This document shows positions 56,901-64,000 of a DNA stretch of 64,000 bases, one piece after another (positions within the stretch are counted from its first letter, which is position 1; every line of letters begins with the position of its first letter). A model generated the notes under the pieces. That model did not search any database and was not told the DNA's origin. It saw only the letters and a list, made by a program, of their open reading frames with translations. The translations under genes were made by a program, and so were the position numbers. The DNA is from Ulva prolifera (lineage: Eukaryota > Chlorophyta > Ulvophyceae > Ulvales > Ulvaceae): contig CM041200.1 of assembly GCA_023078555.1 (NCBI GenBank), positions 2,860,001 to 2,924,000 of the forward strand, in the 5' to 3' direction.

Positions 56901-56967
56901 GCGTGTCCCTGCGTCGGTGCAGGGAGCTGCACATGATGCTCTTGACAGGTTTATGGCAGGCTCGTAA
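50914..56967 (+). CDS. CRSH: Ca2+-activated (p)ppGpp synthetase (CRSH) fused to an FHA domain and HAT/TPR-like repeats
   Basis: CRSH enzymes make the alarmone (p)ppGpp from GTP/GDP and ATP in plastids when Ca2+ binds their EF-hands. Exon 50,914-51,137 (QLFYELALVWQELLSRFAVA, TALKLAIAALRI, PLSPDGR) joins 51,402-51,564 in phase (AG|G = Arg), giving the decayed HD region AVAMLLSDLSTSGVPVDVHS. Exons 51,725-51,934 and 52,166 onward carry RAAPRSIDMYDDRSAAALRE and FSPMGHALGLSVVSARLDDL. The synthetase core (about 52,810-53,240) has YDVLGMRIIVEG, KDYIAKPKSNGYQSLHLAVE and VEVQVRTSAMHAAAEEGIAA. A canonical EF-hand loop, DRNGDGAISIEE, follows at 53,643. The same frame runs into an FHA domain. A phase-0 intron (54,798-54,986) then joins it to HAT-like repeats ending DALDRFMAGS-stop at 56,967. 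The 5' exon and the junction near 53,245-53,385 are unresolved. Two merged genes are the alternative, but no start codon or 3' end is visible between the parts. Confidence 0.8.
51402..51934 (+). other. Degenerate HD (hydrolase-like) region of CRSH
   Basis: Aligns by eye with the RSH HD domain (AMLLSDL...VVAAVVVDGVSSG), but the His-Asp metal pair is replaced by V-D-G and the following E-D by S-S. The region should not hydrolyse (p)ppGpp, as known for CRSH proteins. Confidence 0.7.
51938..51960 (+). repeat. Poly-C run of 23 beside a splice donor
   Basis: Uninterrupted C homopolymer starting three bases after the GT of the CRSH intron 51,935-52,165. Confidence 0.92.
53643..53678 (+). other. EF-hand calcium-binding loop
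   Basis: DRNGDGAISIEE has D1, N3, D5, S9 and E12, all canonical ligands. A second loop about 35 residues on (LTDRRGAGGHITYADLL) lacks acidic residues at 3, 5 and 12 and is probably inactive, whereas land-plant CRSH usually has two working loops. Confidence 0.85.
54480..54797 (+). other. FHA phosphothreonine-binding domain
   Basis: GPLVMGATKFRGCDVVLDEP, RISGRHVFFEAV, then TVTDMGSTNGVYFNGEKLQP and VELGVGDVVVLGAREFARFE follow the FHA order. The R-x-S-x-x-H (RISGRH) and S-T-N-G (GSTNG) ligand residues are present, so phosphopeptide binding is plausible. Confidence 0.88.
54987..56967 (+). other. HAT/TPR-like helical repeat region of the CRSH fusion
   Basis: Blocks such as LLRQGNVNRAVDLLHRLAVN with TWVALAELRLFYDADVAAAR, then TPARRLFREAEQLAVRSGLL with WSWGDCELQQGNPAMAVEVL, have the W...A..E...G....AR spacing of half-a-TPR repeats. 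Further helices are LEALSTRFPGSAAAAYVHAS and ARPHLMAALRLGGNNATVLR. HAT proteins usually scaffold RNA-processing assemblies. Exons are roughly 54,987-55,420, 55,680-55,940, 56,150-56,460 and 56,600-56,967. TGTAA lies 79 nt past the stop. Confidence 0.7.
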
Positions 56968-57045
56968 GATAGCTGCCCCTAACATTATGGGGCACTTCAC
57001 TAAGTCCACTTCCAGTAAGATGCGGGATCGCTTTGGGCGAGGAGC

Positions 57046-57050
57046 TGTAA
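57046..57050 (+). terminator. TGTAA poly(A) signal candidate for the CRSH fusion gene
   Basis: TGTAA 79 nt after the stop at 56,967, the chlorophyte-type signal also seen after PsbQ, AP1M, MCTS1 and the first STPGR gene. Confidence 0.5.
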
Positions 57051-57555
57051 CTGTACCGGACGTTCACGGCTTGTGACCTTGGTGTTGTGTCATACTCTTT
57101 CTTTCTGTTTGTTTATCTTGTCTTTGCGAAGACAGTAGTGTAACGTGCATGTGTTGTTGCATGCATGCGGGCACCCGCCTACAAGTACGGCATGTATGCG
57201 GAGCCCAGAGCGCAACCAGGTGTCCTAACGCTGTACTTCTGTCGTGTTACATATATGCACATCATGTAGACCGTCGCAAAGTGGTCAATTTGCCGTGGAA
57301 CGTGCAGTGAAACAGTGCTTTGCTGTCATCTTCGTTGGGACTGGGCAGCATACATCGCGAAGTGCTGTCGAACAGGCCGCGGCTTGAGCAAGAAAAATGA
57401 TACCGTCTCGGAGCTTGCCTCAAGGTCTTGGTTCGAGGGCGTTGCTTGGTCCTTTGCGATGTGGCGATCCCGGAAGCACGGTGTGGCAGTCTGCCGGATT
57501 TGCCGGACGAGGCAGCCGAAAGTACCGAGATACATGCGCCGCGGTGCTATTCATG

Positions 57556-58487
57556 GCATCGAGTGCTATGAAGAGTTCCAAGTATAAAATTCGGGTTCCG
57601 AGCTACCGTACGCCCAAGAATTTGTCGAAACAGGTGCGCCAGCTAGTGGCTACGACACGTAGACAACCGCTGCAGCTGAGAACAAATGCTGCGGCCAGGT
57701 CCACGACAATGGATACCAGCCCTTAGCCAACGCGGCTGGCGCACTATGTTCCGAAGTGCTTCGTTGCGTTGCTGTCATGCTCCTGTTGTGCAGTTGATCA
57801 TGAAGTACTATGATCAGGTATGGAACGAAGGCGACACAGCCATGTTGAAGCACATCTGCAGCCAATCCCTCGTGTTCCTGGACGTGGCCTGCTGGCCTGA
57901 GCCATATGTAGGGCCAGATGCGGTCACCAAAGTCATTGAAGAGTGCGGCACCGACTGATGCTTTGAATTTGCTTCGACAGTTTTCCATGCAGCTGCACCC
58001 GTGTGTCCAGAGGCGTGGGCAGCAGCACATCAGCAGGGGCTCTCATCAGCACTTCGCGAATAAGTCATGGCACATACTTCACATGCGCTCATCATATGTG
58101 GTTTCTTTGGCATTGTGCTAGTGCGTGATTCGCAACAGGTCAAGCATGACCTGGGCTTGTGATATCCGTTATGATGTAGCCCCAGCACGCCGATAAAGCT
58201 GGGCTTATGCGTGATGTCGCCGCTGCAGGTATTTGAGCGCATATAAAGCAATCAGGTTTTCTGATGTTGAATTGCTTGTGACAGAGGACGGTTCAGCTGT
58301 CATGGCGCATTGGAAAGCAACAGCCTTTCACCTGGGGGCATTCTTGGGAACCCCTGCTTCTGGAAAAGTCCAAGAAATCAGAGGGATGTCTTCCTTTATG
58401 GTTGTCGACGACAAAATTGCTAGAATAGAAACGTTCAGGGAACAGCTCATTCACGAGCAAGCGTTTTCTGCCGATTATGGACTATAA
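57556..58487 (+). CDS. NTF2/SnoaL-like fold protein, probably plastid or mitochondrial targeted
   Basis: Exon 57,794-57,920 or later reads LIMKYYDQVWNEGDTAMLKH then FLDVACWPEPYVGPDAVTKV, the start of a SnoaL-like ester-cyclase fold (helix, N-E-G-D, then G-P-x-A). The last exon, from about 58,230 to the stop at 58,487, reads YKAIRFSDVELLVTEDGSAV, MAHWKATAFHLGAFLGTPAS and GKVQEIRGMSSFMVVDDKIA, the curved-sheet half of the fold. An upstream stretch with a basic leader, MKSSKYKIRVPSYRTPKNLS then KQVRQLVATTRRQPLQLR (57,568-57,700), may be a targeting exon. Phases between exons were not all reconciled. SnoaL-like proteins have varied substrates, so none is assigned here. Confidence 0.65.
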
Positions 58488-58596
58488 GCTGTTCTGTGCT
58501 GCATTCATAAGCCCCTGATAGATGTACGGCTTGATTGTGGTCCAGCCAACATTTTTACCAACAAGCGATCTTTGCAATGTGCGCCACCAAGGATGT

Positions 58597-60110
58597 TCAA
58601 TCTGCGCCACCATTGTTCCTTTCCCAATCCTCCCTGTATGACCAGCGATTCCACAGCCGCCCATTGCCCCGGTCTTCTGTCCAACCTGAGGGGCTGTCAT
58701 ACGCTGTTGACATTTGGTACAACATCGGAATACTTTCCATGAATGCAAGTGCCAACCGCTACCACCAGAATGAGCAGGTCCATTGGCAGGGCAGACAGCC
58801 TGTGGCTCGAGTCATGGCTTATCGTACAGGAGCTGCATCTTCTTGTTTCTGGCCCAGCTGGTGGCTGCTCCTCTGCCTGCAAACGTCTGTGGCAAGTCAA
58901 TTCGCACGGCGTCCGAATCAGTGAAAACGAGGCTGTATCAGCACAGAAACAGGCACATGCTCTGATGTGCAACACTGAGCCAATAGAACATGCCTGCATA
59001 GCCGTACATCTTGTAGTGTGAATAGCGCTGATGGAATGGGGCCTGGGAGCCGTGGGCAGGAGCACCGCGACCATATGACCATGTAGGGTGTGGCTGGGGC
59101 TCTGGGTATGTCACAACATGTGCAACTCTGCACACATGGCTGGAGTCAGTGCGATAATTCATGATCACACATTCTAGGCCTCTGGAGAAGGGCTTGTGGT
59201 CGCGACAAGCATGTTTGGTCCAAAGATCGGACGGCAGGGCGGCAGCTCAATTGCAACATGCCAATTGCCAGTGAATGCAGCCAGATCACGGTTAGGGGTC
59301 ACAAAGTTGCCACAAAGCACCCACACGAGCAGATCCACGTCAGCTGAGAAGCTCAACGTATTATTGGTGACCTCCGCACTTGTATGCCGCTGAGCAACCG
59401 TTTCTTCTGGGCAAGCGCAGCTCGGCTGCAGTCTGTTTATCCAAGACAGCAGCGTAGTACTTGCGGCCTTCCGGTGCATGCTGCGGGACATCTCCGTGCC
59501 CGTACAGTGCAGGAGTCTGCGGAAATATACGAGTTGGGTCCGCGAGACGCTGTGAAGGGGGTGCACGATTGTGTCCTGTCTCCACATCATCAATCATTGG
59601 CGAGTTCCTCTCCATGGGGCCCCTCTGATCGGGCTGAAGGTTGACATATATGCCATCTGTCGCCTCTACAGGTCACTCTTCGGCATCAGATCCAGCAGTG
59701 TCGGATGTTTTAGAACTCAACGTCTCGGTAACGCCATCACCGTTTGCGGGATGATGTGGCAGTGATTCAAGCCGCTTTGGAGAGGACGTGCACAATCTTT
59801 GACTCAAGCATTGACGTTACACTGCCTCTATTGCCACACTTAGAAGAGAAGAACACGTCGTGCCTTGGTTTTTGACGCTTCGGGGCCCTTCCGACAGTGG
59901 CTTGTAGAGCATCTCTGTCGGCGGTCCGTGCTGAAGCCTTTATCGATGTTGTCAGCCGATCAAGGAAGAGGACAGTGTTCTCAATTCATATTTCGTGGTT
60001 CTGACACAAAGGGACGGTTGCGAAGTCGCGCGCAGCATGACATATTCGCGCTTGGAGACGTTTCCAAGAACCCGCGCGGGAGACAGAGTGCATGCAGCCG
60101 AGTTCCGGAT
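58597..60110 (-). CDS. Putative minus-strand gene of unknown function, exons incomplete
   Basis: Several minus frames look protein-like. About 58,745-58,597 reads MLYQMSTAYDSPSGWTEDRG and NGRLWNRWSYREDWERNNGG with AD-stop. About 59,120-59,000 reads YPEPQPHPTWSYGRGAPAHG with HQRYSHYKMYGYAGMF. About 59,540-59,420 reads FPQTPALYGHGDVPQHAPEG with RKYYAAVLDKQTAAELRL. About 60,080-59,990 reads NVSKREYVMLRATSQPSL. Each is more coherent than its alternative frames, but they were not joined and no family is recognised. It would be convergent with the SnoaL-like gene. Confidence 0.3.
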
Positions 60111-61607
60111 TGATATTTAGACATGCGGTACCCTCATATCGCTCTCTCTCATCGGCTTTTTCTGGGCCGGAACAGAAGCAGGAAATCGCAGTGCTGTAGC
60201 ACCTGTAGCTACGCATCGACTGAACTGCTGTTGGTACGTCGCATGCACAGCACATCGATGTGCAGGCATGCCTGGGCAGCGCATGGAAGCCGCAAATATT
60301 ATGAACTCACGCAACATGTAGCTATGTTCTTGAAACTGCAGATGCTCGCTGTATCTCGCTGTGGCCTGAGAGCGAATCTTTCTCCACATGCCGAGGTATG
60401 CAAAATCAAAGGTGCTTGCAAAGGGACTTGCATGCCAGCTCACACTCCAGCGAGAAAGACGTTGGTGGAACATGCTCGAATTGCTGCATTCTGTAGCTTC
60501 TGCTTGACTTTTTTGTATGCCAGTGACTCCCAGGAGCTAAACTGTATACATGTTCACCCACTGGAAGAATGGACGCGTAATCTCGTACATAGAAGTGGCA
60601 TCCAGATATTAGCGACGATTTCGAAACAAATCAGATTGGTGGACGTGTGCATTGCATTTGGTGACATGGCATGGGCACAATATTAATGACATCAACATGT
60701 TGGAGGTCTGTCCTCATTATGCAGTTTGTTTTGGTGCACAAAACACCTGGCTTAATCCTCTCTTGATTTTGCCTTACTGGCCCACGATACGCATGTGTGA
60801 AGCACCTGTCCAAATGCGTCAAGGCCGTCCATTCCATGTTGGCTTCCCGTATTGCGCTGCCATCTGCATATCTATCAAATGTAATGATGCACACAGTGCT
60901 CCTGAGTTCAGCACCTGCCATCTGACGCTGACACATGTGATCTTTGTGGTTCTCCTGTACCGTGGATGGTAATAGCGTATACCTACACCATGTAGGTGTA
61001 AGATGCATCGCGGATACCAAGCAGATCTGGTGGCTCAGAGTGATGAGCGGGAATGTCGATGAAAAGTATCTCACCCATGCAGTGAGTTGACGCATTACAC
61101 TCAACCTTTGACAGCGCTGGATATTGCAACGCAACATATGAAGTAATCCTCCTATCGTACTAAAAGTCATTGAGTCACAGACATTCCCGGGCAGACATCT
61201 TGCCCAGGACTCTGGGGCGATCACACTGTCCTGCTTGGCACTGCTGGCATCAGTTCCATCACAGAGACAACGGATGATAAGGTTGGCAGCACAAGGTAGA
61301 AGGGCATTTGTGAAACGGATCGAATGGTGTCTGTGGCGTTGATGCGTCTGGTGCATCAACCCAGACGCATCAAGGTGATAAGGTGATACACAGCCATCAT
61401 GTGTACCACGGCAAGCCACATGCAAGCATTCTAAATCTAGCGGGGTCAATGTACAGTTTGCTCTGACACAGGCGGTCACTACGGGGAGTACAAAGGCGCT
61501 CCACTTGAACAGTGGCAGTGACTGGATCATGCACGTGGCTGATGGAGTGCAGCACCTGGGCTGTCTGCTACATTGTGCTGTCTGCTACATTGTGCTGTCT
61601 GCATGCA
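60111..61607. other. No confident gene
   Basis: A 299-codon minus frame (61,530-60,631) is open but shows no motif and has unremarkable composition. A tandem pair of CTACATTGTGCTGTCTG units occurs near 61,568-61,600. Confidence 0.35.
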
Positions 61608-61612
61608 TTACA
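61608..61612 (-). terminator. TGTAA poly(A) signal candidate for MCTS1
   Basis: TGTAA on the minus strand, 22 nt downstream of the MCTS1 stop. Confidence 0.55.
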
Positions 61613-61633
61613 TCCGAACATAAAACAACACAT

Positions 61634-62649
61634 TCATCCCAACGTGGGATGGTTCCACAGTCCGTCCGTTAAGAAATGCAAATTTTCTACCCCATGTCCC
61701 TTATTTATGGACTGAATATCTGCAGTGGACATCTTCAACACTCCAATGGCAAGGGCATTTTCCTTGTTTTCGGCGTAGATTGCCACAGCTTCACCTTTAT
61801 CAGCCTGGATTGCAAGAAGGCCCTTCAATTACATACCATTACATTCTCCGCACAAGCAAGCACTGATGCATCGCCAAAATATGTAACGTTCGGAGTTCCT
61901 GCTTTCCATGTCCCATCAGCTGGCCTGCGGTTGCTTCTGCTAAGTTTGCATACAGGTTGCAAAACGGGAGAGGACGATGGTTGCCACACCTGGTCATGCA
62001 TCGTAGCACCAGGAGAAGTGAGTCCCGGGCACATGACATCAGCACCTGCTAGCACAAATTTAATGGCACCTGTATCAACTCTCAGCTTTTTCATCATGTC
62101 TGGAAACCTGTGGATCAGCCTCAATGTTGGACACCATGGCCCGTCCCTGGTCGTGAAGAAGGTTGGTTCCCCATGTGACATGACGATTTGAATGTGACCT
62201 TGGCTGCACCACATGATAACTTTGATTACCACATGGATCAACACAGCAATGCATCAAATGACTGCGCCCAGAGTTCTGGAGATCAGGTAATGCAGATGAA
62301 CCATACCATTTGGCTATGTGAAGAATTTCTTTTTTGGGAATCAGCACATCTATTAGGCCGGTGTCCGCCAGGTATGGATAGCTTTCGCACAGTGAAGCTG
62401 CAGCAAAGATGAACTTAGGCCACTGCACGATCTACAGCAACTACAACATTGAACACTTGCGATGGAATGTCATGTATGCTAATGCTATGGAGATGACCGG
62501 TTGAAATGCGCACACAGCATGAATGGTTGCGAAGAGGGTGTCTACAAGCCCTGACACAGAGGCTGCGCACCACGTATCCCTCGCGCAACTGATGACTTTA
62601 CTGGCCCTATGGAAGATACATCGCTATTGCTGAACTTCTTGAATATCAT
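61634..62649 (-). CDS. MCTS1: Malignant T-cell-amplified sequence 1 homologue (PUA-domain translation re-initiation factor)
   Basis: MCTS1 pairs with DENR on the 40S subunit to recycle post-termination tRNA and promote re-initiation. Four minus-strand exons, 62,649-62,571, 62,397-62,307, 62,203-61,990 and 61,822-61,634 (79+91+214+189 nt), join in phase to 190 residues plus stop, near the human 181. The start is MIFKKFSNSDVSSIGPVKSS. Exon 2 reads SLCESYPYLADTGLIDVLIP-KK. Exon 3 reads GPWCPTLRLIHRFPDMMKKL, then VDTGAIKFVLAGADVMCPGL with TSPGA, the PUA core. Exon 4 reads KENALAIGVLKMSTADIQSI and ends GVENLHFLTDGLWNHPTLG. All junctions are GT-AG (for example CGT G|CT gives Arg-Ala). TGTAA lies 22 nt past the stop. 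Divergent from the SAM-domain gene, 466 bp apart. Confidence 0.96.
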
Positions 62650-63115
62650 CCTACCTCTCGCCTTCTACAGATTGTGAACAATTGCGAATGTGCAGCGAAA
62701 GTTTGACTTACGACCGCTACCCACACGCACATCCGTTGAACACAATTGTGTTCTCAGCTTTAGAGATCCACACATCGCCGGAGTGGCGATTGGCGCCGTC
62801 GCATGCCCGGTCTTGGCAATCGGCAGATCTCTTCGATCACGAAACATGAGTGGCGACGTGGGGTAGCAGCGCAGTGCACAACCTGCCTCCCAAACGCGTA
62901 TCTGCCTGGCCACCTGAGCATCGACGATGAAACGCAACACTCTGTCGCAGCCACCTCCTGAGTTCGCGTAGTGCCATGCTCTAATTTGGTCGACGGACAC
63001 GATCTCGTTGATGCCAGGTGCACCACCGGTGTGACGGTCTTCATGCGCAAGTGCAGGTTGGGCACGCGAAGGCTGTGTTGACAGTGCTTTCGTCTGATCT
63101 GTATCGACTCCATAC
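62650..63115. promoter_or_regulatory. Shared divergent promoter region of MCTS1 and the SAM-domain gene
   Basis: A 466-bp gap between the two start codons. No TATA-like or repeated element stands out. The 150-codon minus frame across it is not supported. Confidence 0.4.
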
Positions 63116-64000
63116 ATGGATGTTGAGGAATCAGCCGATCCTGCGCTTGCCCGCGTTGCAGATGACTTGGGCCGCGCTGATGCCGATGTGTCCCAATATA
63201 TTCAAGATGTTGATGACACTGACGTGCAAGATCTAGACTATTCCCAGACTGTTCAAGACTACACCCCTGACTACGGTGTGGACCGTATCATTTTGCACCA
63301 TGCACCCAGCACCGCGACACGATGTCCTGTGCCAACATTCACACATGCAGAAATGCCAGAAAGCTGACCTTGAGAACGTGTTCAGTCGAGGGCCTCTGTA
63401 CGAATCCCACCGAACAGGGTTGACAATGCAGGAAGGCAGTGTGAGACTATCCGATTGCCTGCCCAAGGAAGTGGTGTGCATGATCGTGCACAGTCAGCTC
63501 GCCCTGCATCAGCAACCCCACGATCACGGAGGTCTGCATCGAGGCGTTCTCTGTCAGCAAAGCCACAGCAAGGCAGCAACTGCAGGGTTGCATCGATTCC
63601 ACCTTCCAGATGGAATTCTGTAGACGTGGGGGCATGGATATTTTCAATTGGGATGGGGCAATACAAGAAGGTGTTCTTACACAATCAGATCGATGGTCCA
63701 CTTCTGTTGGCGTTGGATATTGGCTTGCTCAAACAAGAATTAAAAATATCCTCTCTTGGACACAGACTCACCATTTACGATGCCATAGCGAAGCTCCAGG
63801 CCTCTGCCTCGTGTTCAGACAGGTCCTTGAGCCCCGCAGCTCGGCGAGGACTTGCTAAAGGTGGCCCGCCCTCCCTGGACTCTGCCACCGTCGCTCGTGC
63901 CACCATGGCTGGATAGTTTTCGGAATTGGCTGGCTCACAGCTGCATGCTGAAGACTCTCACTTTGCAGCTTCACCAATTCAGAAGTTGCCGAGGCCCTGC
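63116..64000 (+). CDS. SAM-domain protein, partial at the right edge
   Basis: Likely exons are 63,116-63,277 (acidic: DPALARVADDLGRADADVSQ, YIQDVDDTDVQDLDYSQTVQ), 63,351-63,470 (KCQKADLENVFSRGPLYESH) and 63,494 onward, all phase 0. The third begins SARPASATPRSRRSASRRSL, a basic Ser/Arg linker. A sterile alpha motif follows: WNSVDVGAWIFSIGMGQYKK, then FLHNQIDGPLLLALDIGLLK and ELKISSLGHRLTIYDAIAKL. SAM domains mediate oligomerisation or, less often, RNA binding. The W-V-W-L pattern and GHR-x-x-I-x-x-x-I helix are intact. A Ser/Ala-rich tail follows. The window's last bases (ctttgcag then CTTCACCAATTC) look like the start of another exon. Function unknown; a scaffold role is only a guess. Confidence 0.7.

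Noticed and set aside
60631-61530. 299-codon minus-strand open frame
   Set aside because: No motif, splice or composition support. It may include introns of an unresolved gene, so it was not called.
1-64000. CRISPR arrays, bacterial operons, rRNA genes
   Set aside because: No regular spacer arrays, ribosome-binding sites or rRNA-like sequence. Introns and gene content are eukaryotic nuclear.

Overview
The window is nuclear DNA of a photosynthetic eukaryote, most likely a green alga. It has intron-rich genes with GT-AG boundaries and phases that can be checked by hand. Plastid genes are of green-lineage type (PsbQ/OEE3, a plastid-type biotin carboxyl carrier protein, a calcium-regulated RelA/SpoT homologue). 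Two sperm-tail PG-rich proteins point to a cilium or flagellum at some life stage. At least five gene ends have TGTAA within about 120 nt of the stop codon, the poly(A) signal typical of chlorophytes. I cannot name the species, and an early-branching streptophyte alga remains possible. The continuous reading frames seen here are mostly single exons, so gene models were built from conserved protein blocks plus splice-phase arithmetic.

Left gene block (0-18 kb): DPH2 (minus, running off the left edge); a three-exon BCCP (plus, complete); a five-repeat STPGR ciliary protein (minus); the processome factor UTP14 (plus, about nine exons); a complete 1,198-bp hAT-type transposon remnant with perfect 8-bp target duplications (10,740-11,937); a PPR protein (minus); and a low-complexity coding stretch that may be its N-terminus or a neighbour.

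Repeat block (about 20.9-41 kb): a retroelement graveyard. It holds a decayed non-LTR reverse transcriptase (25.6-29.0 kb) and a second fragment of its C-terminal part (24.5 kb). It also holds many short 3' tails of two retroelement families, both ending in TTGTAA. Five tails are bounded by exact direct repeats of 8-24 bp, which marks them as severely 5'-truncated retro-insertions. One tail carries the last codons of a retroelement ORF.

Right gene block (41.9-64 kb): PsbQ; AP-1 mu adaptin (complete, 441 aa); a second STPGR protein; a long gene joining a Ca2+-activated (p)ppGpp synthetase (CRSH) in frame to an FHA domain and a HAT/TPR-like helical-repeat region; an NTF2/SnoaL-like protein; a poorly resolved minus-strand gene; a complete four-exon MCTS1 (minus, 190 aa); and a divergent SAM-domain protein that leaves the window.

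There is no operon logic: the genes serve independent housekeeping, plastid and ciliary functions. The item most worth following is the CRSH-FHA-HAT fusion, which would place calcium sensing, alarmone synthesis and phosphothreonine recognition in one polypeptide.
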